A DNA stretch of 64,000 bases, taken from NCBI RefSeq assembly GCF_010993975.1, contig NZ_JAACZO010000022.1, positions 124,001 through 188,000 on the forward strand. The letters run 5' to 3'. The notes under the pieces were generated by a model, which did not search any database, had not been told where the DNA came from, and worked only from the letters and a program-made list of their open reading frames with translations. The position numbers were made by a program, and so were the translations under genes. The stretch comes from Halomonas faecis. GTDB taxonomy: Bacteria; Pseudomonadota; Gammaproteobacteria; Pseudomonadales; Halomonadaceae. Of the stretch, positions 9,523-20,200 are shown piece by piece (within the stretch, counting starts at the first letter, position 1; each line of letters opens with the position of its first letter).

Positions 9523-10305
9523 TCAGTGGTCGTGCTCGTCATCATGGGCTTCGATGGCAGCCACCAGTCCCGCTTCCTGGCCGGCAACGATCAGCCGTTT
9601 CATCTCTGCCACCGCTTCCTTGAGACCTACGAACAGCGCTCGGGCGATGATCGCGTGCCCGATGTTGAGTTCGTTGATGCCGGGAACGGCAGCCACGGCC
9701 TCGACGTTATGATAGTGCAAACCATGCCCGGCGTTGACGATAAGGCCCAGCGTCAGCGCTCGTTCGGCGGCGCGACACAGCCGCGCGTATTCGTGCCGCG
9801 CCGTCTCGCCCGTCGCCTCGGCATAGGCGCCGGTATGCAGCTCGATCGCCGGCGCCCCCGCCTTCACCGCCGCCTCGATCTGTGCCGGCACCGGGTCGAT
9901 GAACAGCGACACCTCGCAACCCGCAGCAGCCAGCCGCCGACAGGCATCGGACACAACACCGAGACCGCCGGCGACGTCGAGCCCCCCTTCGGTAGTCAGC
10001 TCCTCACGCTTCTCGGGCACCAGGCAAACATGTGCCGGGCGAACCTGCTCGGCCAGCGCGACCATCTCTTCGGTGACCGCCATTTCCAGATTCATGCGAG
10101 TATTCAGCGTCTCCGCCAGCAAGCGCACGTCGCGCTCTTGAATATGGCGACGATCCTCACGCAGATGAAGGGTGATGCCATCGGCGCCGGCTTCCTCGGC
10201 CAGCAGCGCGCCCTGGATCGGATCGGGATAGCGCGTGCCACGGGCCTGGCGCAGCGTGGCGATATGATCGATATTGACGCCGAGCAGAATGCGAGGGGGA
10301 TGCAT
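9523..10305 (-). CDS. pdxJ: Pyridoxine 5'-phosphate synthase PdxJ
   Basis: Condenses 1-deoxyxylulose 5-phosphate with 3-amino-2-oxopropyl phosphate to give pyridoxine 5'-phosphate, the last ring-forming step of vitamin B6 synthesis. The start [14 protein letters not shown] gives 260 residues, the family length; a GGAG sits 6-8 bases upstream. The N-terminal [15 protein letters not shown] and the later LHTGAYA and [10 protein letters not shown] blocks are TIM-barrel active-site segments. It lies in the recO-pdxJ-acpS order, but a repeat element of about 130 bp separates it from recO. The C-terminal HDDEHDH tail is a harmless His/Asp-rich extension. Confidence 0.95.
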   Translation of the reverse strand: MHPPRILLGVNIDHIATLRQARGTRYPDPIQGALLAEEAGADGITLHLREDRRHIQERDVRLLAETLNTRMNLEMAVTEEMVALAEQVRPAHVCLVPEKREELTTEGGLDVAGGLGVVSDACRRLAAAGCEVSLFIDPVPAQIEAAVKAGAPAIELHTGAYAEATGETARHEYARLCRAAERALTLGLIVNAGHGLHYHNVEAVAAVPGINELNIGHAIIARALFVGLKEAVAEMKRLIVAGQEAGLVAAIEAHDDEHDH

Positions 10306-10357
10306 GGAGGTCTCCAGAATACGAAGGGCAAGGGATCGAGGGACAAGGGTAAAGCGA

Positions 10358-10488
10358 TAAGCTGGAAGCTGGAAAGGCAGCCTGTTGCCAGCCCCCCGTA
10401 TCAAGGTCTTTCTTCTCGCTTCGAGCTCGAGGCTTACAGCTACCGACGAGGCCGGATCGTTTTTCCTTTCAGCTTCAGTTTTATGGCT
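10358..10488. repeat. Dispersed intergenic repeat, copy A
   Basis: Begins TAAGCTGGAAGCTGGAA and shares with the copies at 36520 and 51118 the left arm AAGCTGGAAG (10359-10368), a GGCAGC block, a T-rich block followed by an imperfect right arm CTTCTCGCTT (10412-10421, 8 of 10 matches to CTTCCAGCTT), and a small GC hairpin CCGACGAGGCCGG. It fills most of the gap between pdxJ and recO and ends at the recO stop codon. This is the most diverged copy and the only one inside an apparent operon. Confidence 0.6.
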
Positions 10489-11193
10489 TCAAACTCCCGA
10501 CCGGCGAGTCCGGGAGGCCGCGAGACGCTGCATCAGCTCACGGGAGCGCAACGGTCGGGCACCGAGCAGCGGAGCAAGCGCTGCCCGCGTCACTGCCTTG
10601 GCCGGGCCGGCAAGCCCTGGCTCATCCCAGCCGCCGCTAGCCAGCAAGCGTAGGGTCCGGCCGTCGAGTCCCGGTTGGCCAGCCACGAAAGTACGGGTGG
10701 TGGCATCGAAACGATAGCAGCCCTGCAAATCGAGCTCGCCGCCCTGCGGATCGGTGAAATGCGGTGCGGCATCCAGCGCTTCGAGAAGCGCCACTTCCAG
10801 ACGGCGCAGCCCCGGCGCCCGAGCCTCGGGCCGGGGCAACGCTTCCAGCAATGCCGTGTAATGGGCGAAGACCTCGGCCACCGGCAACTCCAGAGGCAAT
10901 GCCCGGGTCAGTAGCTCATTGGCATAGAGCCCGCAAAGCAGGCCTTCGCCGGCCAGCATCGCCGCCGCCCCACCGCTCTCCATCAACCGCAGCCGCTTGA
11001 GCTCGCCCTCGCCCACCCAGGTGACGTGCAGCGGAGCGAACGGCTGCAGCCGGCCTCGGGAGCGACTCCCCGGGCGCTGCACGCCCTGGGCCACGGCCCG
11101 TACACGGCCATGGTTCAGCGTGATCAGATCCACCAGGGCGCTGGTTTCGCGATAGGGACGCTTGTGCAGCAGAAAGGCGGGTTCGGGCGTCAT
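10489..11193 (-). CDS. recO: DNA repair protein RecO
   Basis: Recombination mediator that with RecR loads RecA on SSB-coated single strands in the RecFOR pathway and anneals ssDNA. Seen in 234 residues: N-terminal OB-fold beginning AFLLHKRPYRETSALVDL, then the helical domain; zinc cysteines of some family members are absent, as in E. coli. The order era-recO-pdxJ is conserved across gammaproteobacteria. The stop codon lies at the edge of repeat copy A, so the very C-terminus (RTRRSGV) may have been reshaped by that element. Confidence 0.93.
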   Translation of the reverse strand: MTPEPAFLLHKRPYRETSALVDLITLNHGRVRAVAQGVQRPGSRSRGRLQPFAPLHVTWVGEGELKRLRLMESGGAAAMLAGEGLLCGLYANELLTRALPLELPVAEVFAHYTALLEALPRPEARAPGLRRLEVALLEALDAAPHFTDPQGGELDLQGCYRFDATTRTFVAGQPGLDGRTLRLLASGGWDEPGLAGPAKAVTRAALAPLLGARPLRSRELMQRLAASRTRRSGV

Positions 11194-11233
11194 CAGGAGC
11201 CGTCCATTGCGACGAGGGCGAAGCTCGAAGTCG

Positions 11234-12133
11234 CTAGTCTAGGTCATACCCCAGACTCTTCAACGCCCGCTCATTGTCCGACCAACCACGCTTCACCTTG
11301 ACCCACAGGTTGAGCATCACCTTGGCACCGAGCAGGCGCTCCATCTCGAGGCGGGCCTCGCGACCGATGCTCTTGATGCGCTCGCCGCTATCACCGATGA
11401 GGATCTTCTTCTGGCCGGCACGCTCGACCAGGATCAGGGCGCTGATGTGCACGACCTTCCCCTCGTCGCGAAACTCCTCGATCTCGACCGTCATCTGGTA
11501 AGGCAGCTCGTCGCCGAGCTGGCGCATGATCTTCTCGCGCACCAGTTCGGCGGCCAGGAAGCGCTGGCTCTTGTCGGTGATCTGGTCGTCCGGGAAGTGG
11601 TGCGGGCTCTCGGGCAGGCATTTCGCCACCTCTGCCTCGAGTTCGGGCACGTTGGTACCGTGCTTGGCCGAAATGGGAACGATGGCGGCAAAGTCGCGCC
11701 GCGCGCCCACGCTGTCGAGCCAGGGCAGCAGAGCGCGCTTGTCCTGCAGGCGATCGACCTTGTTGACGGCCAGGATCACCGGCGCCTCGACGTGCTCGAG
11801 ACGCTCGAGCACCACCTGGTCCTCGTCGCTCCAGCGAGTGCGGTCGACGATGAACACCACGCAGTCGACGTCACGCAGCGCCTGGCTCGCCGCCTGGTTC
11901 ATGAAGCGATTGATCGCCTTGTTGCGATCGCGGGTCTGAATGTGGATACCCGGGGTATCGACGTAGACGAACTGTGCCTCACCCTCGGTCTTGATGCCCA
12001 TGACCTGGTGGCGCGTGGTCTGGGGCCGGCGCGAGGTGATCGACACCTTCTGGCCGAGGATGCGATTCATCAGGGTCGACTTGCCCACGTTGGGCCGGCC
12101 AACGATGGCCACGAAACCGCAGGTCTGACTCAT
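11234..12133 (-). CDS. era: GTPase Era
   Basis: Essential GTPase that binds the 3' end of 16S rRNA during 30S subunit assembly. Start [12 protein letters not shown] gives 299 residues (E. coli 301); longer upstream frames overlap rnc. G1 [10 protein letters not shown]3 DTPG, G4 NKVD and G5 SAKHG are visible, followed by a C-terminal KH domain with [14 protein letters not shown]-like sequence and [11 protein letters not shown]. Overlaps rnc by 4 bp (ATGA), the classical rnc-era coupling. Confidence 0.97.
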   Translation of the reverse strand: MSQTCGFVAIVGRPNVGKSTLMNRILGQKVSITSRRPQTTRHQVMGIKTEGEAQFVYVDTPGIHIQTRDRNKAINRFMNQAASQALRDVDCVVFIVDRTRWSDEDQVVLERLEHVEAPVILAVNKVDRLQDKRALLPWLDSVGARRDFAAIVPISAKHGTNVPELEAEVAKCLPESPHHFPDDQITDKSQRFLAAELVREKIMRQLGDELPYQMTVEIEEFRDEGKVVHISALILVERAGQKKILIGDSGERIKSIGREARLEMERLLGAKVMLNLWVKVKRGWSDNERALKSLGYDLD

Positions 12134-12822
12134 GAAAGCCGCCCTCCGCGGGGGTCGAGACTCGCCAGCGCCTTGCCGGCAGCCTGCTGTTCGGCGTGTC
12201 GCCGGCTGGGCCCGGTCCCCAGGGTGCAGTCCTGGAGCAGCTCCACCTGACACTCGACGGTAAAGGTCTGATCGTGCGCCTCTCCTTCGACGGACACCAC
12301 CTCGTAGCGCGGCAGAGCTGCCTGACGTGACTGCAGGAACTCCTGCAACCGGGTCTTGGGATCCTTCTGAGTGTCCTGAAGATCGATGGACTCCAGCCGC
12401 TCGGCGTACCAGGCCAGCACTCGGGCCCGGGCGGTGTCCATGCCGGCATCCAGGTAGATGGCACCGATCACGCCCTCGACGGCATCCGCGAGGATGGAGT
12501 CGCGACGGTGGCCACCGCTCTTCATCTCGCCGGAGCCGAGACGCAGGCACTCGCCGAAGGCCATCTCTCGCGCCAGTTCGGCCAGCGTCTGGCCGCGCAC
12601 CAGGCGCGCGCGAAGACGCGACAGCTGGCCTTCCCGTGCCTGGGGAAAACGCTGATAGAGGGCCTCGGCAATGACGAAGTTGACGATGGAATCACCCAGA
12701 AACTCGAGTCGTTCATTGTTCTGGCCACCGAAACTGCGATGGGTCAGGGCCAGCTCCAGCAGTGAGATGTCGCTGAAGTCATGGCCGATCCGTCGGCTGA
12801 AGGGAATGAGAGAGTGGCTCAC
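12130..12822 (-). CDS. rnc: Ribonuclease III
   Basis: Double-strand-specific endoribonuclease that matures rRNA precursors and cuts many mRNA duplexes. The 230-residue product has the signature [10 protein letters not shown] (residues 36-45, with catalytic acidic residues), the second acidic site in [13 protein letters not shown], and a C-terminal dsRNA-binding domain (about 157-226) ending [14 protein letters not shown]-like. Heads rnc-era. The 66-bp space to lepB holds no gene, whereas Pseudomonas carries a small DUF4845 gene there. Confidence 0.96.
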   Translation of the reverse strand: MSHSLIPFSRRIGHDFSDISLLELALTHRSFGGQNNERLEFLGDSIVNFVIAEALYQRFPQAREGQLSRLRARLVRGQTLAELAREMAFGECLRLGSGEMKSGGHRRDSILADAVEGVIGAIYLDAGMDTARARVLAWYAERLESIDLQDTQKDPKTRLQEFLQSRQAALPRYEVVSVEGEAHDQTFTVECQVELLQDCTLGTGPSRRHAEQQAAGKALASLDPRGGRLS

Positions 12823-12888
12823 GAAGCTCCTGCTGTCTGCTGTTGATACGGCGTAATGCCATGTTGCCGATGCCGCACTGGCCCGAGG

Positions 12889-13692
12889 TCAATGAATCCG
12901 CCGTATGCTGGTGAAGCTGGGGAGCCCACCGTCCCAGTGCATCCACACGGCAAAGGCACGTCCCACGATGTTCTCTTCAGGCACGAATCCCCAGTAACGA
13001 CTGTCGTTGGAATGATCGCGATTGTCGCCCATGGTGAAGTAGTGTCCCTCGGGCACCTCCACTTCGCGCACCCGCGGGCCGGGGGCTCGTGGATTATTGT
13101 AGATACGGTGACTGACCTCGCCCAGTTGCTCTTCCAGCAGCCACTCATCGGGCTCCCCCGCCGGCGCCGCATCCAGCATCTCCTTCGGCACCGGCTCGCC
13201 GTTGATGAAGAGCTGCTTGTCCTCATAGCGCACCACGTCACCGGGCAGACCCACCACGCGCTTGATGAAATTGACGGACGGCTCCTCGGGGAAGCGGAAC
13301 ACCATGACATCGCCCCGCTCGGGCTCGCCAACCTCGAGAAAGCGGGTATTGGTCACCGGCAGGCGCAGCCCGTAGGCATACTTGTTGACTAGGATGAAGT
13401 CGCCCACTTCCAGCGTGGGCCGCATCGAACCGGAGGGAATCTGGAACGGTTCGACGAGAAAGCTTCTCAGCAGAAGCACCACCAGCAGCACCGGAAAGAA
13501 GGAGCGAGCATAATCCACCGGCCAGGGCTCTTTGAGGGCCTTGGCACGGGCCGCCTCGCTGAGGCCCTCGGTGGCGCCGGCCTCGGCGGACTCCAGCCGA
13601 CGCTGCCGAGCCGGGCGCCACCATACCCGGTCGAGCCCCCAGATCACCCCGGTGACGACGACCGCTACCACCAGCAGAAGAGAAAAATCCAT
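12889..13692 (-). CDS. lepB: Signal peptidase I
   Basis: Inner-membrane protease that removes signal peptides from exported proteins at the periplasmic face. Two membrane segments are seen (residues about 4-22 and 62-78), then the catalytic Ser89 in IPSGSMRPT and the general base Lys144 in NFIKRVVG, followed by GDNRDHSNDSRYWG. At 267 residues it is shorter than E. coli LepB (324) but like Pseudomonas. It starts 13 bp after lepA, the conserved lepA-lepB pair. Confidence 0.96.
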   Translation of the reverse strand: MDFSLLLVVAVVVTGVIWGLDRVWWRPARQRRLESAEAGATEGLSEAARAKALKEPWPVDYARSFFPVLLVVLLLRSFLVEPFQIPSGSMRPTLEVGDFILVNKYAYGLRLPVTNTRFLEVGEPERGDVMVFRFPEEPSVNFIKRVVGLPGDVVRYEDKQLFINGEPVPKEMLDAAPAGEPDEWLLEEQLGEVSHRIYNNPRAPGPRVREVEVPEGHYFTMGDNRDHSNDSRYWGFVPEENIVGRAFAVWMHWDGGLPSFTSIRRIH

Positions 13693-13705
13693 GTTGCGTC
13701 AGTTC

Positions 13706-15523
<1,818 letters not shown>

Positions 15524-15660
15524 CTAGCCCGGTCCGATGTTCGGTACGCGCGCGTCATCGGCGGCCTGTCCACCACCGTACGCGTATCATGAGTTCGATG
15601 GCCGGTATTGTACCGGCATGGCACCGGGTTGGACAGCGCAGCCGGCCGATGCACACAGAG

Positions 15661-15692
15661 CAACGCCTCGCCGACTAAGCGGCGAGGCGTTG
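15661..15692 (-). terminator. Hairpin terminator after mucD
   Basis: Perfect 13-bp inverted repeat CAACGCCTCGCCG / CGGCGAGGCGTTG with a 6-nt loop, 32 bp past the mucD stop and before the lepA promoter region. No clear U-tract follows, so Rho-independent action is uncertain. Confidence 0.55.
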
Positions 15693-15723
15693 CTGGAACG
15701 CGGTTGCGATCGTAGGGATCAGT

Positions 15724-17148
15724 TCATTCCTGCCCCACCCGCAAGGCGACGAACATCGAGCGCCCGTCGCGGTAGAGGCGTACCGGCACGGCCCGGTCCG
15801 AGGGCAGCGAACTCACCATCTCGGCCAGTTGCTCGGGCCCTTCCACCCTACGGTGGTCGAGACCGACGATGACGTCTCCCGGGCGGATTCCAGCGGCTGC
15901 GGCGGCGCCACGCGGATCGACGTCGCTTACCAGAACGCCGGCTTCGACACCCAGTTGCTCGCGCTCGTCATCGCTCAGTGCGTCCACGGCGATACCCAAA
16001 CGCGCCTGAGCGCTGGGTTCGCTGCGGCTGCCGGACGCCGTGGTTTCGTTTTCGGGCCAGTCACCGATGGTGATCCGCTCGGTGATCTCGCGGCCGTCGC
16101 GCATCACGGTCAGCTCCACCTCTTCGCCCGGGTCGATGCGACCGATCAAGCGCGGCAGGGTGCTCGAGCGATCGACTTCCTCGCCGTCCACTTCGAGGAT
16201 GACATCGCCAGCCTCAAGGCCATCCCGCGCCGCCGGGCCTTCCGGGTCGAGATCGGCGATCAGCGCCCCGCTGGCGCTCTCCATGCCGAAGGACTCGGCC
16301 AGATCGCGCGACACCGGCTGAATCATCACCCCCAGCCAGCCGCGGCTGACTCGCCCGTCGTCACGCAGTTGATCGGCCACGTCCATGGCCACGTTGATGG
16401 GAATGGCGAAGGAAAGCCCCATGAACCCGCCGCTGCGGGTGAATATCTGCGAATTGATGCCAACCACTTCGCCATCGAGGTTGAACAACGGCCCGCCCGA
16501 ATTGCCGGGATTGATCGCCACGTCGGTCTGGATGAAGGGGACGTAGGCATCGCGCGGCAGCGTGCGGTTGATGGCGCTGATGATGCCCGCCGTGACCGAG
16601 TGGTCGAAACCGAACGGCGAACCGATGGCGGCCACCCATTGGCCGACCTCGAGTTGCTCGGAGTCGCCGGTACGCAACGTCGGCAGGTCCGACGCATCGA
16701 CCTTGAGCACCGCCACGTCCGTTCGCTCGTCGGCACCGACCAGCTCGGCCTCCAGTTCGCGGCGGTCGTTGAGGCGTACCAGGATCTCGTCGGCGTCCTT
16801 GACCACATGGGCATTGGTCATGATGTAGCCGTCGTCACTGATGATGAAGCCCGAACCGAGCGACTGGCGCTCCTCTCTGTGGCCAGGGCCGCTACCGCCC
16901 GGCGGCATGGGAAAACGGTCGCCGAAGAAGTGGCGGAAGATCTCGGGAATCTCCTGCCCACCAAAACCCTGGAAGGGGTCGCGGCGCTCGATGGTCCGCG
17001 AGGTGGATATGTTGACCACCCCCGGGGCGGCCTCTTCCACCAGTTCAGTGAAATCCGGCAATCCCTCGCGTGCCATGGCCGACTGCCAACCCAGCAGCAG
17101 CGTGGCCAGCAAGAACCACAGGGAAAGGTGTCGCGTCATAGGCTTCAT
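15724..17148 (-). CDS. mucD: Periplasmic serine protease MucD (DegP/HtrA family)
   Basis: Degrades misfolded envelope proteins and, in Pseudomonas, restrains the AlgU regulon. It has a signal peptide (cleavage about AMA-REG, residue 26), a trypsin-like domain with His114 (TNAHVV), Asp144 (RTDVAVLK) and Ser217 (GNSGGPLF), then two PDZ domains (about 260-345 and 375-470). 474 residues match MucD. SD AGGAG sits 7 bases before the ATG. It ends the algU-mucA-mucB-mucD cluster; the mucC gene found between mucB and mucD in Pseudomonas is missing, leaving a 236-bp gap that may hold a separate mucD promoter. Confidence 0.94.
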   Translation of the reverse strand: MKPMTRHLSLWFLLATLLLGWQSAMAREGLPDFTELVEEAAPGVVNISTSRTIERRDPFQGFGGQEIPEIFRHFFGDRFPMPPGGSGPGHREERQSLGSGFIISDDGYIMTNAHVVKDADEILVRLNDRRELEAELVGADERTDVAVLKVDASDLPTLRTGDSEQLEVGQWVAAIGSPFGFDHSVTAGIISAINRTLPRDAYVPFIQTDVAINPGNSGGPLFNLDGEVVGINSQIFTRSGGFMGLSFAIPINVAMDVADQLRDDGRVSRGWLGVMIQPVSRDLAESFGMESASGALIADLDPEGPAARDGLEAGDVILEVDGEEVDRSSTLPRLIGRIDPGEEVELTVMRDGREITERITIGDWPENETTASGSRSEPSAQARLGIAVDALSDDEREQLGVEAGVLVSDVDPRGAAAAAGIRPGDVIVGLDHRRVEGPEQLAEMVSSLPSDRAVPVRLYRDGRSMFVALRVGQE

Positions 17149-17384
17149 GAAAAGCTCCTGCGTCAGCTCGTTCTATTGGCAAGCAGGCCAGTGATGGTAA
17201 ACCGGCCTTGTCAGCCCATCGGTTTTAACGCCAATCCACTTTCTCGCAACGATCCGTCGAATCCGACAGGTTGCTCGACAGAAATAACCATCTGCATCGA
17301 AAAAGGTTCACGCCACGGCCAACAATGCCGGCCAGCAGTGACGAACCTGTTCTTCTCGACTCGCTGCCCCCCTTCGCGGTTCCT

Positions 17385-18368
17385 TCATTCGGCGTTTTCG
17401 ATCTCTTCCCAGGTCAGGTTCTCGGCCACGCGAATCAGCACCCGAACCGGCAGCTCTCCCATCACCACCACCTGCAGGGGTTGCCCCGCCCGCTCCAGGT
17501 GGCGCACCACGGCCATCGAGACTCCAAGGCGGTGCAGGCCGGGCATCAGCCGCTTGCCCGTCTCACCGAGGGGCTCGACGAACAGGCTAAGAGTCGATAA
17601 TCCATCGCTGTAGATACGGTGCCCGACCCGTGCTCCATGACGCTGGCTGAGCGTATCGACCGGCTGGGCGATGAACCCCTGCGGAAGCCAGCCTGGATGC
17701 CACTCCAGGGTCGGAGAGGGCCGCCGACGATCCATGATCACGTTGCCGTCATGGAGCTTTGGCCGCTGAAGTTCGGTGAACTGGAAGGTCTCGACCACCC
17801 GCCCCTGTTCATCGAGCAGTTGCTGCTTGAGCGGCAAGGCGGTGTCACGATCGAGCCAAACCCGATGACCATAGCGGTAATCGTCCAACGGCTCGATGTC
17901 GAGTCGCACCACGCGGCGATTGGCAATGCGCTCTTCGTCGCCGAGGCTGAGTCGGTAGAAGCGTTCCAGGTGACGGGCAATGCCGGTGGGTGACGCCGGC
18001 ACCTCGGCCCCATCTTCGGTCCAGGTGAGTCGGCCGATGCGCCCACGCCGCTCGAAGATCATCGGTGGGCCATCCAGGAAACGGGCCACCTCACGCTCCA
18101 CGCCATCCTGTACGTCATGGGAAAGCGCCACGGTACGCACGCCGTCGACGCTGATGCGCACGGCCCGCGCCTGGAACACGTAGCAATGGTTGGCCCATAG
18201 ACTGCGCTCGAACCACTCCATGGGCGACTCGGGAGCGTCCCACTCGGCCACTGCCGCGCAGTCGAAGGTGTCAGCTTCGGTCTCTTCCTCGCTCGCCATC
18301 GCTCCCAGGGAGACCAGTGCCAGGCTCCCGAGCAGCGCCAGGCGCCACGCCGTGCGCCCGGCCCGCAT
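17385..18368 (-). CDS. mucB: Sigma-E regulatory protein MucB/RseB
   Basis: Periplasmic lipid-sensing protein that binds the MucA periplasmic domain and shields it from protease cleavage, so keeping AlgU inactive. The 327 residues start with a signal peptide ending near AMA-SEE, then the LolA-like large domain with WFERSLWANHCYVFQ and the small C-terminal domain with WHPGWLPQGF and the YSDGLSTLSLFVE segment typical of RseB. It overlaps mucA by one base (TGATG), so they are coupled. Confidence 0.9.
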   Translation of the reverse strand: MRAGRTAWRLALLGSLALVSLGAMASEEETEADTFDCAAVAEWDAPESPMEWFERSLWANHCYVFQARAVRISVDGVRTVALSHDVQDGVEREVARFLDGPPMIFERRGRIGRLTWTEDGAEVPASPTGIARHLERFYRLSLGDEERIANRRVVRLDIEPLDDYRYGHRVWLDRDTALPLKQQLLDEQGRVVETFQFTELQRPKLHDGNVIMDRRRPSPTLEWHPGWLPQGFIAQPVDTLSQRHGARVGHRIYSDGLSTLSLFVEPLGETGKRLMPGLHRLGVSMAVVRHLERAGQPLQVVVMGELPVRVLIRVAENLTWEEIENAE

Positions 18369-19087
18369 CAGCGGGTACCCAGTGTCTCGCTACCGGATGC
18401 ACGCAACAACGGCATCCAGGCATCGCCACTGCGATACGCGGCGCCTTCCGAATGACGGTCGAGGTAGGTTTGGAGCAAGCGCGCCTGCTCCAGATCGCCA
18501 CTCGCCGACTGGCGCAGGCTAGGAGACGTGTCCAGCGGACGGTCGAAGCCAACGTCTGCCTGAGACAGGAACGAGGAGGCATTGCCGCTGGAGGGAGCGT
18601 TGCCGAAGAGCGACATGCCCACCTGCTCCGCCTGGCCGGACAGGGCGGGGAGAGAAAAGCTGCGCTCCCCGGACACCGTTTCGACCGAAGCCGGCGCTTC
18701 GGAAGCGGTATCGGCCAGGTCGTCGGCCTGCCCGCCACCGAAGCCGCTGCCGTTATAGAACTGTACGCCGCTGATGACCATCAAGGTCACCGCCGCGGCG
18801 ACGCCAGCGCCGCGTGCCAGCGGTATCGAGCGACGCGGCGATGCAGCATGAGCCTGTCGCGCGGGAACCGGCTCCTCCTCGAGACGAGCAAGAATGCCCG
18901 CCGAGAGATCCGTGCTGACGTCGATGTCATGATCCCGTCGCAGCAGGCTACGCATCAAGTGATAGCGTCGCCAGGCTTCCGCTGCATCCGGCTCGTCCTC
19001 CAGGGATTTCAGTGCCCGGCGCAGCTCGAGATCATCACCTTCGCTGTCCATCAGGGCAGAAAGCGATTCCCGTGCATTCTGACTCAT
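18368..19087 (-). CDS. mucA: Anti-sigma factor MucA/RseA
   Basis: Single-pass inner-membrane protein that holds AlgU (sigma-E) at the membrane until stress proteases cut it. N-terminal cytoplasmic domain about 1-70 with ESLSALMDSEGDD and AWRRYHLMRSLLR (sigma binding), one membrane helix about 91-108 (GAGVAAAVTLMVISGVQF), then a periplasmic domain. The family C-terminal LLQTYLDRHSE block is present about 30 residues from the end. It is 239 residues, longer than P. aeruginosa MucA (194), because of a Ser/Ala/Gly-rich periplasmic insert. Lies 192 bp after algU and is coupled to mucB. Confidence 0.88.
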   Translation of the reverse strand: MSQNARESLSALMDSEGDDLELRRALKSLEDEPDAAEAWRRYHLMRSLLRRDHDIDVSTDLSAGILARLEEEPVPARQAHAASPRRSIPLARGAGVAAAVTLMVISGVQFYNGSGFGGGQADDLADTASEAPASVETVSGERSFSLPALSGQAEQVGMSLFGNAPSSGNASSFLSQADVGFDRPLDTSPSLRQSASGDLEQARLLQTYLDRHSEGAAYRSGDAWMPLLRASGSETLGTR

Positions 19088-19279
19088 TCTTCACATCCTC
19101 ACATCACAAGGCCGCTGCCTTGGCTTCGATGAATTCCCCGCTTTCCCTGCGCAGCGGGCATGTCACCACTCAAGGAAAGGAATAGCGGAAAACCGACCCG
19201 CTTCTCCTACCGATCACAGCTTCTGACGTCAAAGGCACGCAACAGTTCAGCAACCGTGCAAAAACATTGCACTGGATCA

Positions 19280-19885
19280 TCAATCGGCCACCGACTCGCG
19301 AGTCCGCGACGTGGTGACCAACGGCTGAATGTGCTGATCCACCGCCTCACGGGCGCGAAAGATGCGCGAGCGAACCGTACCCACCGGGCACTGCATGATA
19401 TTGGCGATGTCCTCATAGGAGAGACCATCCAGCTCCCGCAGGGTGATGGCCGTGCGCAAATCGTCGGGCAACTTCTCGATCGCCTCGAACACCGCCGCCT
19501 CGAGCTGGTCGCGGGCGATGGCGGCTTCCGGCGTCTCGATATCGGCCAGGCGTCCGCTATGGTCAACGATTTCGGCATCCGCGATGTCCATGTCACTGCC
19601 CGGCGGGCGGCGCCCCTTGGAGACGAGATGATTCTTGGCCGTATTGATGGCAATACGGTACATCCAGGTATAGAAGGCGCTCTCGGCACGGAATTTGCCA
19701 AGCGCCCGGTACGCCTTGATGAAGGCTTCCTGGGCCACGTCCTGAACTTCGGCATGGTCCTGCACGTAACGGCCGATCAGGCCAATGATCTTGTGCTGAT
19801 ATTTTTTCACCAGCAGATCGAAGGCACGGGTATCGCCCTGCTGAGCACGCTCCACGAGCTGCTGGTCGGTCTCACGATTTCCCAT
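19280..19885 (-). CDS. algU: RNA polymerase sigma factor AlgU/RpoE (sigma-E)
   Basis: Group IV (ECF) sigma factor for envelope stress; in Pseudomonas it also drives alginate synthesis. The 201 residues show region 2 (FDLLVKKYQHKIIGLIGRY, DVAQEAFIKAYRAL, FYTWMYRIAINTAKNHL) and region 4 (TLRELDGLSYEDIA, CPVGTVRSRIFRAREAV). It begins the algU-mucA-mucB-mucD transcript and faces aroG across a 315-bp divergent gap. Autoregulation from its own promoter is the rule for the family; I could not find a convincing sigma-E site upstream. Confidence 0.95.
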   Translation of the reverse strand: MGNRETDQQLVERAQQGDTRAFDLLVKKYQHKIIGLIGRYVQDHAEVQDVAQEAFIKAYRALGKFRAESAFYTWMYRIAINTAKNHLVSKGRRPPGSDMDIADAEIVDHSGRLADIETPEAAIARDQLEAAVFEAIEKLPDDLRTAITLRELDGLSYEDIANIMQCPVGTVRSRIFRAREAVDQHIQPLVTTSRTRESVAD

Positions 19886-20200
19886 TCACACCCTCCCCAA
19901 CCGGGAGAGATCCTGGCGCGGCGTAAAGGCGCAGCGGGGCGTCGCAACGAAATCTGCATGCATGGTCTCAACCTGGTGCCTGGCGGCAGCTCATGTCCCT
20001 GAATGTCACCGTTCGTCGAAACGGCAAGTGTTCCTGTTTCTCGCTCGCGCATCAAGCCGACTTGCCTTCGTCAGTACCGGCGCTGTGACCGGGCGCGACG
20101 CCTCACGGTTCCCCATCCGATTGATTTTTGCCTCTTCGGCAGGCGATAGTAGGTGAATGACAGGCCATCAACGCATCATGACACGATACAGGTAGCACTC
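19886..20200. other. Divergent intergenic region algU / DAHP synthase
   Basis: This 315-bp stretch has no credible gene; short frames crossing it have no recognisable family. It must hold the algU promoter (minus) and the DAHP synthase promoter (plus). On the minus strand a GGAACAC near 20032 resembles a sigma-E -35, but the expected TCTGA -10 is not at the right spacing. Confidence 0.6.
20121..20150 (+). promoter_or_regulatory. Candidate sigma-70 promoter for DAHP synthase
   Basis: TTGATT (20121-20126) and GATAGT (20145-20150) are separated by 18 bp, each matching 4 of 6 consensus bases. The transcript would carry a leader of about 45 nt. No tyrosine/phenylalanine leader peptide or TyrR box was recognised. 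Confidence 0.35.

Noticed and set aside
15829-17613. 594-codon plus-strand frame opposite mucD
   Set aside because: Shadow frame caused by high GC; mucD has its catalytic triad, PDZ domains, signal peptide and SD.
20026-20038. Sigma-E autoregulatory promoter for algU (GGAACAC on the minus strand)
   Set aside because: No TCTGA-like -10 at 16-17 bp; too weak to annotate as a feature.
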